Part shown: one piece after another, positions 1 through 9,470 of the stretch
Layout of the letters: each line of letters opens with the position of its first letter
How positions within the stretch are numbered: position 1 is the stretch's first letter
Translations under genes and position numbers: made by a program
Origin: Curtobacterium sp. 'Ferrero'
GTDB lineage: Bacteria > Actinomycetota > Actinomycetes > Actinomycetales > Microbacteriaceae
Direction: 5' to 3'
Assembly: GCF_002412165.1 (NCBI RefSeq)
Contig: NZ_NXIA01000013.1
Span: 1-64,000 of the forward strand
DNA: 64,000 nucleotides
The notes under the pieces: model-generated
Seen by the model: only the letters and a program-made list of their open reading frames with translations
Databases searched by the model: none
Told to the model about the DNA's origin: nothing

Positions 1-31
1 GCATCTATCGACGGAGAGTGGGCGATCGGCT

Positions 32-3000
32 GTGTCGAGCCATCTGACCGGAACTGACGAGACCGCGGGCGACTTCGGGGCCAACGAGTGGCTCGTCGAC
101 GAGCTCTACGAGCAGTTCGTCGCGGACAAGACCTCGGTCGACGAGTCGTGGTGGCCGGTCCTCGAGAAGTTCCACCGCTCGCAGACCGGGCAGGCTCCGG
201 CAGCGCAGGCCGACCCCGCGCAGACCGCCCCCGCTCCGTCCGGCACCGCCCCGACCACCCAGTCGAGCACGCAGCAGCCCGCCACCGGTGACGCCCCGGC
301 AGAGGCGAAGTCCGGCCCGATCCAGGCCAGGACCACCTCGCGGCAGCCCGCTCCGCAGCCCATCCCGGCCGAGGCCAACGACGCCGCCGACGAGCACGAG
401 GAGACCCACGAGGACGTGGCGACCCCGCTCCGGGGCATGGCGAAGACCCTGGCGTCGAACATGGACGCCTCGCTCACCGTCCCCACCGCGACGAGCGTCC
501 GCACGATCCCCGCGAAGCTGATGATCGACAACCGCATCGTCATCAACAACCACCTGCGTCGGGCACGCGGCGGCAAGATCTCGTTCACGCACCTGATCGG
601 GTGGGCGATGGTCCAGGCGCTGCAGGAGTTCCCGAGCCAGAACGTCTTCTACGAGGAGCGCGACGGCAAGCCGTTCGTGGTGGAGCCCGCGCACGTCGGC
701 CTCGGCATCGCCATCGACGTCCCGAAGAAGGACGGCACCCGCTCCCTCCTCGTCCCGAGCATCAAGCGCGCGGAGACCCTGACGTTCGGGCAGTTCCTCG
801 CCGCCTACGAGGACCTCGTCAAGCGTGCCCGGGACAACAAGCTCACCCCCGCCGACTTCCAGGGCACGACGATCTCGCTCACCAACCCGGGCGGCATCGG
901 CACGGTGCACTCGGTGCCGCGGCTCACCAAGGGCCAGGGCTGCATCATCGGTGCCGGCGCGCTCGAGTACCCGGCGCAGTTCCAGGGCTCCGCGGAGAAG
1001 ACGCTCGTCGAGCTCGGCATCGGCAAGACGATCACGCTGACGAGCACCTACGACCACCGTGTCATCCAGGGCGCGGGATCCGGCGAGTACCTGAAGAAGG
1101 TGCACGAGCGGCTCATCGGCGGGCACGGCTTCTACGAGGGCATCTTCGCCGCGCTCCGCATCCCGTACAAGCCGATCCAGTGGGCGAACGACATCAACGT
1201 CGACCTCGCGCACCGCGTCAACAAGACCGCCCGGGTGCAGGAGCTCATCAACAGCTTCCGCGTCCGCGGGCACCTGATGGCGGACATCGACCCGCTCGAG
1301 TACCGGCAGCGCACGCACCCCGACCTCGAGATCGAGAGCCACGGGCTGACGTTCTGGGACCTCGACCGCGAGTTCGTCACCGGCGGCCTGGCCGGCACGA
1401 CCACCGCGCCGTTGCGGGACGTGCTCGGCATCCTCCGCGACGCCTACTGCCGGACCACGGGCATCGAGTACATGCACATCCAGGACCCGGAGCAGCGCCG
1501 CTGGGTGCAGTCCCGGATCGAGGTGCCGTACGCGAAGCCGTCGAAGGACGAGCAGCTCCGCGTCCTCGGCAAGCTCAACGAGGCCGAGGCGTTCGAGACC
1601 TTCCTGCAGACGAAGTACGTCGGGCAGAAGCGGTTCTCGCTCGAGGGCGGCGAGTCGACGATCGCCTTCCTCGACACGCTCATCCAGCACGCGGCCGGCG
1701 CCGGGCTCCGCGAGGTCGCGATCGGCATGGCGCACCGCGGTCGCCTGAACGTGCTGACGAACATCGCCGGCAAGACCTACGGGCAGATCTTCCGCGAGTT
1801 CGAGGGCTCGTCGCTGCCGGGTGCCGTGTCGGGCCAGGGTTCGGGCGACGTGAAGTACCACGTCGGCACCGAGGGCGTCTTCCGCGCGAGCGACGGCACG
1901 AGCATCCCGGTGACCATCGCCGCGAACCCGTCGCACCTCGAGGCGGTCGACGGCGTGCTCGAGGGCATCGTCCGGGCGAAGCAGGACAAGCAGGCTCCCG
2001 GCTCGACCGACGTCCTCCCCGTGCTCGTGCACGGCGACGCGGCCATGGCCGGCCAGGGCGTCGTCGTCGAGACCCTCCAGATGTCGCAGCTGCGCGGCTA
2101 CCGCACGGGCGGCACGGTCCACCTGGTGATCAACAACCAGGTCGGGTTCACCACGCCGCCGGAGTCGGCTCGGACCTCGGTGTACTCCACCGACGTCGCG
2201 AAGACGATCCAGGCGCCGATCTTCCACGTGAACGGCGACGACCCCGAGGCCGTGGCGCGCGTCGCCGAGCTCGCCTTCGCCTACCGCGAGGAGTTCCACC
2301 GCGACGTCGTCATCGACCTCGTCTGCTACCGCCGCCGCGGCCACAACGAGGGCGACGACCCGTCGATGACGCAGCCGCTCATGTACAACCTCATCGAGGC
2401 CAAGCGCTCCGTCCGCACCCTGTACACCGAGGCGCTCGTCGGTCGCGGCGACATCACGCAGGAGGAGTACGACGAGGCGCACCGCGACTTCCAGGACCGT
2501 CTGGAGCGCGCGTTCGCGGAGACGCACGAGGCGCAGACCGGCACCATCCCGGTGATCACGGGCGACGACGACGGCGCGGTGAACGGCCTCGAGCGTCCGA
2601 CCGCGCAGCGCGACGACTCCGAGAACGACGTGCACGAGACCGCCGTCTCCGAGGACCTCGTCCGCGCGGTCGGCGACGCGCACAGCAACCCGCCCGCCGG
2701 GTTCTCCATCCACCCGAAGCTGCAGCAGCTCCTGTCCAAGCGCACCGACATGACCCGGAACGGCGGCATCGACTGGGCGATGGCGGAACTCATCGCGATC
2801 GGCTCGGTCCTCGTCGAGGGGAAGCCGGTGCGACTCGCCGGACAGGACGCCCGGCGCGGCACCTTCGTCCAGCGGCAGGCCGTCTTCCACGACCGCGCGA
2901 ACGGCCAGGAGTGGCTCCCCCTCGCGAACCTCACCGAGGACCAGGCCCGCTTCACCATCTACGATTCGCTGCTGAGCGAGTACGCCGCGATGGCGTTCGA

Positions 3001-3787
3001 GTACGGCTACTCGGTCGAGCGGCCCGAGGCACTCGTGCTCTGGGAGGCGCAGTTCGGCGACTTCGCCAACGGCGCCCAGACGGTCATCGACGAGTTCATC
3101 TCGTCCGCCGAGCAGAAGTGGGGGCAGCGCTCCGGCCTCGTCCTCCTGCTCCCCCACGGCTACGAGGGCCAGGGGCCGGACCACTCCTCGGCGCGCATCG
3201 AGCGGTACCTGCAGCTCTTCGCCGAGGACAACATGGTGATCGCCCGGCCATCGACGCCGGCGTCGTACTTCCACCTGCTCCGGCGTCAGGCGTGGGAGCG
3301 TCCGCAGAAGCCGCTCATCGTCTTCTCCCCGAAGGCAATGCTCCGGCTCCGGCAGGCCACGAGCCCGGTGGAGGCGTTCACGACCGGCACCTTCCAGGAG
3401 GTCATCGACGACGACCGGCAGCTCGACCGCGCCGCCGTGCGCCGCGTGGTGCTGCACTCCGGCAAGGTCCACCACGACCTCCGGGCCGAGGCCGAGAAGT
3501 CCGGGCGCGACGACGTCGCCCTCGTGCGGCTCGAGCAGCTCGCCCCGCTGCCCCTGGACCGCATCCTCGAGGTGCTCGCCGGGTACCCGGAGGCCGAGGT
3601 CGTCTGGGCGCAGGAGGAGCCGGAGAACCAGGGTGCCTGGCCGTTCGTGTGCATGAACCTCTCCCCGCACCTGCAGGGCCGTCCGCTGTCGGTGGCATCG
3701 CGTCCGGCCAGTGCGGCTCCGGCCACGGGGTCGTCGAAGCGCTCGGCCCAGGAAGCCGCCGAGGTCATCCGCACGGCACTCGGCTAG
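32..3787 (+). CDS. kgd: Multifunctional 2-oxoglutarate dehydrogenase E1/E2-like protein (Kgd/OdhA)
   Basis: This 1251-residue protein is the actinobacterial fusion form of the 2-oxoglutarate dehydrogenase E1 component, acting in the TCA cycle with separate E2/E3 partners. An N-terminal segment (about 1-45) and an Ala/Pro/Thr-rich linker precede an acyltransferase-like domain (about 120-350) with DHRVIQGAGSG near residue 340. The thiamine-diphosphate-dependent E1 part follows, with AHRGRL near 568, GDAAMAG near 666 and INNQVGF near 700. The length matches family members of about 1220-1250 residues. The start is GTG at 32, giving the expected N-terminus with NEWLVDELYEQF; GGAGAG lies 13 bases upstream, a rather long spacing. 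It is convergent with the GNAT gene. In corynebacteria and mycobacteria this enzyme is controlled by the FHA protein OdhI/GarA, which is not in this window. Confidence 0.96.
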   Translation: MSSHLTGTDETAGDFGANEWLVDELYEQFVADKTSVDESWWPVLEKFHRSQTGQAPAAQADPAQTAPAPSGTAPTTQSSTQQPATGDAPAEAKSGPIQARTTSRQPAPQPIPAEANDAADEHEETHEDVATPLRGMAKTLASNMDASLTVPTATSVRTIPAKLMIDNRIVINNHLRRARGGKISFTHLIGWAMVQALQEFPSQNVFYEERDGKPFVVEPAHVGLGIAIDVPKKDGTRSLLVPSIKRAETLTFGQFLAAYEDLVKRARDNKLTPADFQGTTISLTNPGGIGTVHSVPRLTKGQGCIIGAGALEYPAQFQGSAEKTLVELGIGKTITLTSTYDHRVIQGAGSGEYLKKVHERLIGGHGFYEGIFAALRIPYKPIQWANDINVDLAHRVNKTARVQELINSFRVRGHLMADIDPLEYRQRTHPDLEIESHGLTFWDLDREFVTGGLAGTTTAPLRDVLGILRDAYCRTTGIEYMHIQDPEQRRWVQSRIEVPYAKPSKDEQLRVLGKLNEAEAFETFLQTKYVGQKRFSLEGGESTIAFLDTLIQHAAGAGLREVAIGMAHRGRLNVLTNIAGKTYGQIFREFEGSSLPGAVSGQGSGDVKYHVGTEGVFRASDGTSIPVTIAANPSHLEAVDGVLEGIVRAKQDKQAPGSTDVLPVLVHGDAAMAGQGVVVETLQMSQLRGYRTGGTVHLVINNQVGFTTPPESARTSVYSTDVAKTIQAPIFHVNGDDPEAVARVAELAFAYREEFHRDVVIDLVCYRRRGHNEGDDPSMTQPLMYNLIEAKRSVRTLYTEALVGRGDITQEEYDEAHRDFQDRLERAFAETHEAQTGTIPVITGDDDGAVNGLERPTAQRDDSENDVHETAVSEDLVRAVGDAHSNPPAGFSIHPKLQQLLSKRTDMTRNGGIDWAMAELIAIGSVLVEGKPVRLAGQDARRGTFVQRQAVFHDRANGQEWLPLANLTEDQARFTIYDSLLSEYAAMAFEYGYSVERPEALVLWEAQFGDFANGAQTVIDEFISSAEQKWGQRSGLVLLLPHGYEGQGPDHSSARIERYLQLFAEDNMVIARPSTPASYFHLLRRQAWERPQKPLIVFSPKAMLRLRQATSPVEAFTTGTFQEVIDDDRQLDRAAVRRVVLHSGKVHHDLRAEAEKSGRDDVALVRLEQLAPLPLDRILEVLAGYPEAEVVWAQEEPENQGAWPFVCMNLSPHLQGRPLSVASRPASAAPATGSSKRSAQEAAEVIRTALG

Positions 3788-3840
3788 CCGGCTGCTCGGT
3801 CGGGCCCACGCCACGCGGCGCCCGACCGAGCACGGCACCT

Positions 3841-3888
3841 CGTGGTGGACACCGCGCCCCGCAGAGACGGGGCGCGGTGTCCACCACG
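3841..3888. terminator. Perfect 20-bp inverted repeat between convergent genes
   Basis: Arms at 3841-3860 and 3869-3888 are perfectly complementary, with an 8-base loop. The hairpin lies between kgd (plus) and the GNAT gene (minus), so it probably acts as a bidirectional terminator. No clear T-run follows, as is common in high-GC actinobacteria. Confidence 0.7.
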
Positions 3889-3968
3889 GGGGCGCGAACG
3901 CCACGCGGCGCGAAGGCCACGCGGCGGAACGCCGCGCCCGCGCGAGGCGGGCGCCGCGCAGCTCGCGC

Positions 3969-4409
3969 TCAGGCGATGCGGGTGTACCGGACCCCGGCCT
4001 CGTGGTACCCGCGCTTCTGGTAGAACCGGTGCGCGCTGTCCGTCGCAGCCGCACTGACGGCACTGAGCCGACGCGCACCCTGCTCGGCCGCCCACGTCTC
4101 GAACGTGCCGAGGAGCGCCGAACCGGTGCCGCGCCTCCTGGCCGAGTCGTCCACGACGAGCAGGAGCAGCTGCGCCGTCGGCTCGTCCGCGACGTACGCC
4201 CACGTCACCTGCGCTCCCGCGACGGCCGCGACCCGGCCGTCGTCACCGCGCACCAACCAGGTGCGGTGACCGGCCGCCGGCGTGAGCCGCTCGAGCCGGG
4301 CCCGCATCCCCGACGGTTCGACCTCGTGTCCGAGGAGCCGGACGAGGGCGGTGACGTCGGCGACGTCGGCATCGGACCAGGAGGTGACGGACTCGACAGC
4401 AAGGGTCAT
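3969..4409 (-). CDS. GNAT family N-acetyltransferase
   Basis: This 146-residue protein has the GNAT fold. The acetyl-CoA pyrophosphate-binding motif is seen as ARRRGTGSALL (about residues 90-100), preceded by a beta-strand LLLLVVDD. It ends with the usual HRFYQKRGY segment and a final strand. Such enzymes transfer acetyl from acetyl-CoA to an amine; the substrate cannot be told from sequence. It starts at ATG 4409, 82 bases downstream of rsrA on the same strand, so it could be read from the sigR-rsrA transcript, though no promoter is evident. Confidence 0.85.
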   Translation of the reverse strand: MTLAVESVTSWSDADVADVTALVRLLGHEVEPSGMRARLERLTPAAGHRTWLVRGDDGRVAAVAGAQVTWAYVADEPTAQLLLLVVDDSARRRGTGSALLGTFETWAAEQGARRLSAVSAAATDSAHRFYQKRGYHEAGVRYTRIA

Positions 4410-4491
4410 GCCGCGACCCTACCGAGCACGGGCGACGTGTGACGACACGCTGGATGAGCGTGCACGCAGCACGCCGGCCCGGTCCGTCGGA

Positions 4492-4734
4492 CTAGTGCGT
4501 CGCCTGCTCCACGCGGATGCGGGCGAGGACCTCGGCCCGCAGCTGCTCCGGCGCCGTCTCCTTGCACGCACGACGGACGGTCTCGATGAGGACGACCCCG
4601 ACGCGGTGCTCCGACGTGCAGTCGTCGCAGTGCTCCATGTGCTCGCGGATGTCCGCGGCGTCCTCGCGGCAGAGCTCGCCGTGCAGGAACTCCTCGAGCT
4701 CCGCCTTCGCCTTCGAGCAGTCGCAGCCGCTCAT
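4492..4734 (-). CDS. rsrA: RsrA-like zinc-binding anti-sigma factor
   Basis: This 80-residue protein carries the zinc anti-sigma signature H32-x3-C36-x2-C39, plus Cys4, Cys6 and Cys22 that could serve as the redox-active partner. RsrA-type proteins hold SigR-class sigma factors inactive while reduced and zinc-bound; disulfide stress expels zinc and releases the sigma factor. The start codon overlaps the stop of the sigma gene (ATGA at 4731-4734), giving tight translational coupling typical of sigR-rsrA. It is shorter than Streptomyces RsrA (about 105 residues). Function is inferred from motif and partner; thiol-stress control is known for the family. Confidence 0.9.
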   Translation of the reverse strand: MSGCDCSKAKAELEEFLHGELCREDAADIREHMEHCDDCTSEHRVGVVLIETVRRACKETAPEQLRAEVLARIRVEQATH

Positions 4735-5489
4735 CGTGCGTCCTTCCCTTCAGCGCGACCAGCGGCCGCGGTGGCCTTCCGACCCCGCCCGCGCATCGTC
4801 GCCGTCGACGCTGCGTCCGGGACGATGCCGGTCTCTCGTGCGTGTTCCGCCAGCAGCCCCCGCAGGAGTCGGCGGCCTCGGTGGAGACGGCTCATGACCG
4901 TGCCCACGGGGGTCTTCATGATGTCGGCGATCTCCTGGTAGGAGAACCCCTCGACGTCCGCGAAGTACACGGCCATCCGGAAGTCCTCGGGGATCGCCTG
5001 CAGCGCGTCCTTCACCGCCGACGAGGGCAGGTGGTCGATGGCGTCCGCCTCGGCCGAACGCGCCGAGATCGACTGCGTGACGCTCTCCGCGCCACCGAGC
5101 TGCCAGTCCTCGAGCTCGTCGATCGTGCCCTGGTACGGGTTCCGCTGGTTCTTGCGGTACGTGTTGATGAACGTGTTCGTCAGGATGCGGTACAGCCAGG
5201 CCTTGAGGTTCGTGCCCTGCCGGAACTGCCGGAAGGCCGCGAACGCCTTGACGAACGTCTCCTGCACCAGGTCGGACGCGTCGGCCGGATTGCGGGTCAT
5301 CCGCATCGCCGCGCCGTACAGCTGGTCCATGAACGGCAGCGCCTGCGACTCGAACAGGTCGCGCAGCTCGGCTTCCGACACGGTGGTCTCGTCGGCGAGG
5401 ACCTCGTCCTCGTCCTGCACCGCGTCGAGCTGCGCCTCGGTCTCCTCGACCAGGTCGTGTGGTGCTGCCTGCGGTTCGTCGGTGGTCAT
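4731..5489 (-). CDS. sigR: ECF-type RNA polymerase sigma factor, SigR/SigH class
   Basis: This 252-residue sigma-70 family protein has region 2 ([14 protein letters not shown] through [15 protein letters not shown], about residues 95-140) and region 4 ([20 protein letters not shown] through [16 protein letters not shown], about 180-225). The sequence matches the group responding to thiol oxidation, and the coupled RsrA-like gene supports this. An acidic N-terminal extension of about 55 residues precedes region 2. Start ATG 5489 was chosen because it follows the last stop-free upstream stretch with normal composition, but the ribosome-binding site is poor; a leaderless transcript or a later start is possible. 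It is divergent from aroA across 114 bp containing the palindrome CGTGGTGACCACG (5511-5523). Confidence 0.92.
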   Translation of the reverse strand: MTTDEPQAAPHDLVEETEAQLDAVQDEDEVLADETTVSEAELRDLFESQALPFMDQLYGAAMRMTRNPADASDLVQETFVKAFAAFRQFRQGTNLKAWLYRILTNTFINTYRKNQRNPYQGTIDELEDWQLGGAESVTQSISARSAEADAIDHLPSSAVKDALQAIPEDFRMAVYFADVEGFSYQEIADIMKTPVGTVMSRLHRGRRLLRGLLAEHARETGIVPDAASTATMRGRGRKATAAAGRAEGKDAR

Positions 5490-5603
5490 CACGGCCGAGT
5501 CTAGGCCGAGCGTGGTGACCACGACGGGCAGGTGCGCCCGCTCGCGCGTCAGGGTTGCTGTCGCCAATGGTCCTCCCGGTGGATTCAGTACCCTGGTGAA
5601 CCG

Positions 5604-7013
5604 ATGGCTGCCACGACGCATTCCCACCAGGCCCCCGCGCCCTGGACCGCCCCGCGTGCCCGGGGTCCGCTCCGCGGCGACGTGGCGCTGCCCGGCTCCA
5701 AGTCGCTGACCAACCGGGAGCTCGTGCTCGCGGCCCTCGCCGACGGCCCGTCGACCATCCGGTTGCCCCTGCACTCCCGCGACTCGGCGCTCATGGTCGC
5801 GGCGCTCCGCCAGCTCGGTGTGGGCATCGACGAGGTGGTCCCGGCCCCCGGTCCCGACGGCAGGCCCGGTGCCCAGAACCCGTACGGGCCCGACCTCCGG
5901 ATCACTCCGGCACCGATGCACGGCGACGTCCGCGTCGACTGCGGCCTCGCCGGCACCGTGATGCGCTTCCTGCCCCCGCTCGCCGCCCTCGCCACCGGGC
6001 CGGTCACGGTCGACGGCGACCCGTACGCCCGCAAGCGCCCGATGGGCGCGATCATCCGCGCACTCGTCGACCTCGGGGTGGACGTGACCGACGACGGCGG
6101 CGGCGCGATGCCGTTCTCGTTCACGGGCACCGGGGCCGTCCGCGGCGGATCGCTCACGATCGACGCGTCCGCGTCCTCGCAGTTCGTCTCCGGCCTGCTG
6201 CTCTCGGCGCCGCGCTTCACCGAGGGCCTGCACCTCACCCACGACGGCGACCGGCTGCCGAGCCTGCCGCACATCGAGATGACGGTCGCGGCCCTCCGCG
6301 CCCGCGGCGTCCGCGTCGACGAGCCCGCCGTCGGCGAGTGGGTCGTCCACCCCGGGTCGATCGGGGCACGCGACGTGACCATCGAGCCCGACCTGTCGAA
6401 CGCGGCGCCGTTCGCGGTCGCCGCACTCGTGGCGGGTGGCACGGTCCGCATCCGCACCTGGCCGACGGCGACGACCCAGGTCGGTGCCGACCTCGAGACG
6501 CTGTTGCCGCTGTGGGGCGCGACCGTCACGCGGGACGGCGACGACCTCGTGTTCGACGGCGGCGTCGGGGTGGCGGGCGGCGCCTCCCTGCCCGGCGTGC
6601 AGCTCGACCTGAGCCGCGGCGGCGAACTCGCCCCCGCGCTCGTCGCGCTGGCCGCGCTCGCCTCCGAGCCGAGCGAGATCACCGGGATCGGACACCTCCG
6701 CGGGCACGAGACGGACCGGCTCGCCGCGCTGGCGGCGGACCTGAACCGGACGGGAGGCGCGGTGCACGAACTCGACGACGGCCTCCGGATCGAGCCGGCT
6801 CGGCTCCACGGCGCGGCGTGGGCCGCGTACGACGACCACCGGATGGCGACCGCCGGAGCCGTCGTGGGCCTCGTCGTCGACGGCGTCGCCGTCGACGACA
6901 TCGGCTCGACCGCCAAGACGCTGCCGCAGTTCCCCGAGCTGTGGGCCGACCTCGTCGCCACGTCCGGCGGGACCGGTCTCGCCGACGGCACCCCGACCGG
7001 GACGGACGGGTGA
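5604..7013 (+). CDS. aroA: 3-phosphoshikimate 1-carboxyvinyltransferase (EPSP synthase)
   Basis: This 469-residue enzyme joins phosphoenolpyruvate to shikimate-3-phosphate in the sixth step of the shikimate pathway in the cytoplasm. Diagnostic motifs are [15 protein letters not shown] near residue 29, [13 protein letters not shown] near 115, [13 protein letters not shown] in the first third, and [13 protein letters not shown] and [13 protein letters not shown] near the C-terminus. Start ATG 5604 gives a short N-terminal tail before the fold; upstream in-frame codons lie in the promoter region. The gene is divergent from sigR and only 4 bp upstream of rsgA, an arrangement common in actinobacteria. 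Confidence 0.96.
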   Translation: MAATTHSHQAPAPWTAPRARGPLRGDVALPGSKSLTNRELVLAALADGPSTIRLPLHSRDSALMVAALRQLGVGIDEVVPAPGPDGRPGAQNPYGPDLRITPAPMHGDVRVDCGLAGTVMRFLPPLAALATGPVTVDGDPYARKRPMGAIIRALVDLGVDVTDDGGGAMPFSFTGTGAVRGGSLTIDASASSQFVSGLLLSAPRFTEGLHLTHDGDRLPSLPHIEMTVAALRARGVRVDEPAVGEWVVHPGSIGARDVTIEPDLSNAAPFAVAALVAGGTVRIRTWPTATTQVGADLETLLPLWGATVTRDGDDLVFDGGVGVAGGASLPGVQLDLSRGGELAPALVALAALASEPSEITGIGHLRGHETDRLAALAADLNRTGGAVHELDDGLRIEPARLHGAAWAAYDDHRMATAGAVVGLVVDGVAVDDIGSTAKTLPQFPELWADLVATSGGTGLADGTPTGTDG

Positions 7014-7017
7014 CCCC

Positions 7018-8073
7018 GTGAGCTGGTGGGACGACGTCGACGGCGACGACCCGGACGACGACGAGCCGTACGGGCAGTACGAGTCGAGGGTCCGGATCCG
7101 ACCGAACCCGAAGGGCAACCGGCCGCGCACGAAGGTCCGTCCGACGCACGAGGACGCGACCGCCGGCTGGGTGACCAACGTCGACCGCGGACGCTTCGGA
7201 GTGCTCGTGCGCGGTGACGGCGACGAGCGGGTGATCACGGCGACGAAGGCGCGCGAGCTCGGCAAGAAGTCGGTCGTCACCGGCGACCACGTGTCGCTCG
7301 TCGGCGACACCTCCGGTGAGCCGGGGTCGCTCGCGCGGATCGTGAAGGTCGCCGACCGCACCACCCTGCTCCGCCGCAGTGCCGACGACACCGACGAGGT
7401 CGAGCGCGTCATCGTCGCGAACGCGGACCAGATGCTCGTCGTCGTCGCCGCGGCCGACCCCGAACCCCGGACACGGCTCGTCGACCGGTACCTCGTCGCG
7501 GCGTTCGACGCCGGGCTCGACCCGATCCTCTGCATCACGAAGACCGACCTCGCCGATCCCGGTCCGTTCCTCGCGCACTTCGCCTGCCTCGACCTGCGGA
7601 TCGTCACGAGCCGGTCGGACGACGTCCCGTTCGACGCGCTGCACGAGGTCCTCGACGACCGCGTCACGGTGACGGTCGGGCACTCCGGGGTCGGCAAGTC
7701 GACGCTCGTCAACGCGATCACGGGGGCGACCCGTGCGACCGGACACGTCAACGCCGTCACCGGCCGGGGGCGGCACACGTCGTCGTCGTCGATCGCCCTC
7801 CGGGTGCGGGACGGCGGCTGGATCATCGACACCCCGGGCGTCCGGTCGTTCGGGCTCGGGCACGTCGACCCGGCGAACGTCTTCCGGGCGTTCGCGGCCC
7901 ACGCGGTGCCGGTGCGCGAGCCCGCCGACGGGATCCCGCTGTCGCAGGCGCACGACTGGGAGATCGTCGACCGGGTGGCTGCGGGTGAGCTCGGGCCGAC
8001 AGGGGTCGAGCGGCTCGACTCCTTCCGGGCGCTGCTGACCGGCATGGGCGCGGAGGACCCCGGGCAGGAGTGA
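7018..8073 (+). CDS. rsgA: Ribosome small-subunit biogenesis GTPase RsgA
   Basis: This 351-residue protein is a circularly permuted GTPase that assists late 30S maturation. The G-motif order is G4 (TKTD, near 174), then G1 ([12 protein letters not shown], near 220), then G3 (DTPGVRSFG, near 270). An OB-fold-like N-terminal part ([17 protein letters not shown]) precedes it, after an acidic and basic tail. The Cys/His zinc-binding cluster that normally follows G3 in RsgA is absent; the region after SFGLGHVDP has no cysteine. I expect this to be lineage-specific loss rather than a broken gene, because the frame is intact. GTG start at 7018, directly after aroA, so the two are probably co-transcribed. 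Confidence 0.93.
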   Translation: MSWWDDVDGDDPDDDEPYGQYESRVRIRPNPKGNRPRTKVRPTHEDATAGWVTNVDRGRFGVLVRGDGDERVITATKARELGKKSVVTGDHVSLVGDTSGEPGSLARIVKVADRTTLLRRSADDTDEVERVIVANADQMLVVVAAADPEPRTRLVDRYLVAAFDAGLDPILCITKTDLADPGPFLAHFACLDLRIVTSRSDDVPFDALHEVLDDRVTVTVGHSGVGKSTLVNAITGATRATGHVNAVTGRGRHTSSSSIALRVRDGGWIIDTPGVRSFGLGHVDPANVFRAFAAHAVPVREPADGIPLSQAHDWEIVDRVAAGELGPTGVERLDSFRALLTGMGAEDPGQE

Positions 8074-8113
8074 CGGCACGCGTCCGGGCGTGGCGGGTGT
8101 ACCCTTGCCCCTC

Positions 8114-9388
8114 GTGTCTGAAGTTGCAAAGTACAACTTAGGGTCGACCGCCGTGGCCGACGCCCCGTCCACCGGGCGTGCACCGTCCACCGAGCACGCC
8201 GCATCGGCCGAGCACGCCGCATCGGCCGATCACGCGCCGTCGGCCGAGCACACCGCGCCGGCCGATCACGGCCCCTCGGGCGGTCACGGCTCGTCCGCTG
8301 CCCACGCCGCCATCCACGCCCCCGCCCGTCCGCACCGCCGCCCGTCCGCGTCCGGGATCCTCCGACCTGCCGGGCTCGGCCGTGTGCTCGCGACCTTCGG
8401 CTCGCACGTCCTCATCCCGCTGTTCCTCGCGGCCGGCATGGGGCTGGCGTACCTGGGCGCCTTCCACGCCCCCACGCCGCACGACCTGCCCGTCGGCATC
8501 GTCGGTCAGGCCCCGGCGACGCAGGTGTTCGCCCAGACGGTCACCGACCGCTCCGACGGCGCCCTCGTCGCCCACGTCGTCCGCGACACCGAGCGGGCCG
8601 AGCAGCAGGTGCGCGACCGCGAGCTCGCCGCCGTCTACGCGCCGACGAGCACCGCGGCCACGCTCTACGTCTCGACGGCGGCCTCGGAGACGACCGCGAG
8701 CGCCGCGCAGAAGGTCTTCCTGCCGATCGCGTACGAGCAGCACCTGCCGTTCCGTGTCGTCGACGTGGTCCGCGCGGGCGACCAGGACACGACCGGTCAG
8801 GGGCTCTTCTTCCTCCTCGTCGGCCTGAGCGTCGGCGGCTACGCGTCCGCCATCGCCGTCGCCGGTGTCGCCGCGCGGCTCCGTCCGGTCTGGACCTCGA
8901 TCGTGGGAGCGGCGACCTCGGCGGTCGTCGCGGCGATCGGGGTCGTGATCGCCGGCCCCGTGTACGGCATCGTGACGACCCACCGGTGGGAGGTGTTCCT
9001 CGTCGCATGGCTCTACGACGCCGTGATCGTGGCGCTCGGCGTCGGTCTGCACCCGGTCCTCGGTCGCTGGACGACCCCGATCCTGACGATGCTGTTCGTG
9101 ATGCTCAACTTCACGAGCTCGGGCGGCATCTTCCAGCCGGCGTTCCAGCCCGGGTTCTTCGCCGCCCTGAACACCTTCTGGAGCGGTGCCGCGTGGCTCC
9201 GGGCGGCACAGGACCTGCTGTACTTCCCGGGCGCCTCGCTCGTTCGCCCCGTCGCCACCCTCGGAGCGTGGTTCGTCGTCGCCGTCGTGCTCTGCATCGT
9301 GGTGCACGGCCTGGTGGCCCGACGCACCCGGATCGCCCGCGAACGCACGGTCACCGCGGACGAGGAAGCCGAGGTCGTCGCGGCCTGA
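8114..9388 (+). CDS. YhgE/Pip-like membrane protein (ABC-2-type permease fold)
   Basis: With the GTG start at 8114 the protein has 424 residues; a GTG at 8153, behind the dyad at 8121-8139, would remove 13. The first 80 residues are low complexity, with repeated E/D-H-A-A/P-S units ([14 protein letters not shown]) and many histidines. One membrane segment (about residues 94-114, [20 protein letters not shown]) leads into an extracytoplasmic domain. A cluster of about five membrane segments follows (about 240-415), with a polar C-terminal tail. This is the layout of YhgE/Pip and related ABC-2-like permeases, which are thought to export amphiphilic compounds. No ATPase partner is adjacent. Substrate unknown. 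Confidence 0.75.
   Translation: MSEVAKYNLGSTAVADAPSTGRAPSTEHAASAEHAASADHAPSAEHTAPADHGPSGGHGSSAAHAAIHAPARPHRRPSASGILRPAGLGRVLATFGSHVLIPLFLAAGMGLAYLGAFHAPTPHDLPVGIVGQAPATQVFAQTVTDRSDGALVAHVVRDTERAEQQVRDRELAAVYAPTSTAATLYVSTAASETTASAAQKVFLPIAYEQHLPFRVVDVVRAGDQDTTGQGLFFLLVGLSVGGYASAIAVAGVAARLRPVWTSIVGAATSAVVAAIGVVIAGPVYGIVTTHRWEVFLVAWLYDAVIVALGVGLHPVLGRWTTPILTMLFVMLNFTSSGGIFQPAFQPGFFAALNTFWSGAAWLRAAQDLLYFPGASLVRPVATLGAWFVVAVVLCIVVHGLVARRTRIARERTVTADEEAEVVAA
8121..8139. promoter_or_regulatory. Candidate operator (dyad AAGTTG-N7-CAACTT)
   Basis: AAGTTGCAAAGTACAACTT is a 19-bp dyad with perfect 6-bp arms and a 7-base centre. It sits at the 5' end of the YhgE-like gene, the spacing and symmetry expected for a MarR- or TetR-type repressor site. 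No regulator gene is adjacent. Its position suggests that translation may start downstream of it, at GTG 8153. Confidence 0.5.
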
Positions 9389-9440
9389 GCCGGCCCGAGC
9401 CGACCCGAGCCGACCCGGGCCGACCCGAGCCGTCCCGAGT
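9381..9440 (+). repeat. 10-bp tandem repeat, six imperfect copies
   Basis: Units of the form CGACCCGAGC repeat with a 10-bp period from the last codons of the YhgE-like gene to just upstream of hisN. The array is a simple slippage-type repeat in an otherwise empty spacer; no function is evident. Confidence 0.8.
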
Positions 9441-9470
9441 CGCCCGGTGCGCGACCGCTACGCTCGTCGC

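Noticed and set aside
5..4078. 1357-codon open frame opposite kgd
   Set aside because: It is a shadow of kgd on the minus strand, with the Arg/Val/Leu/Glu-biased composition typical of antisense frames in high-GC DNA.
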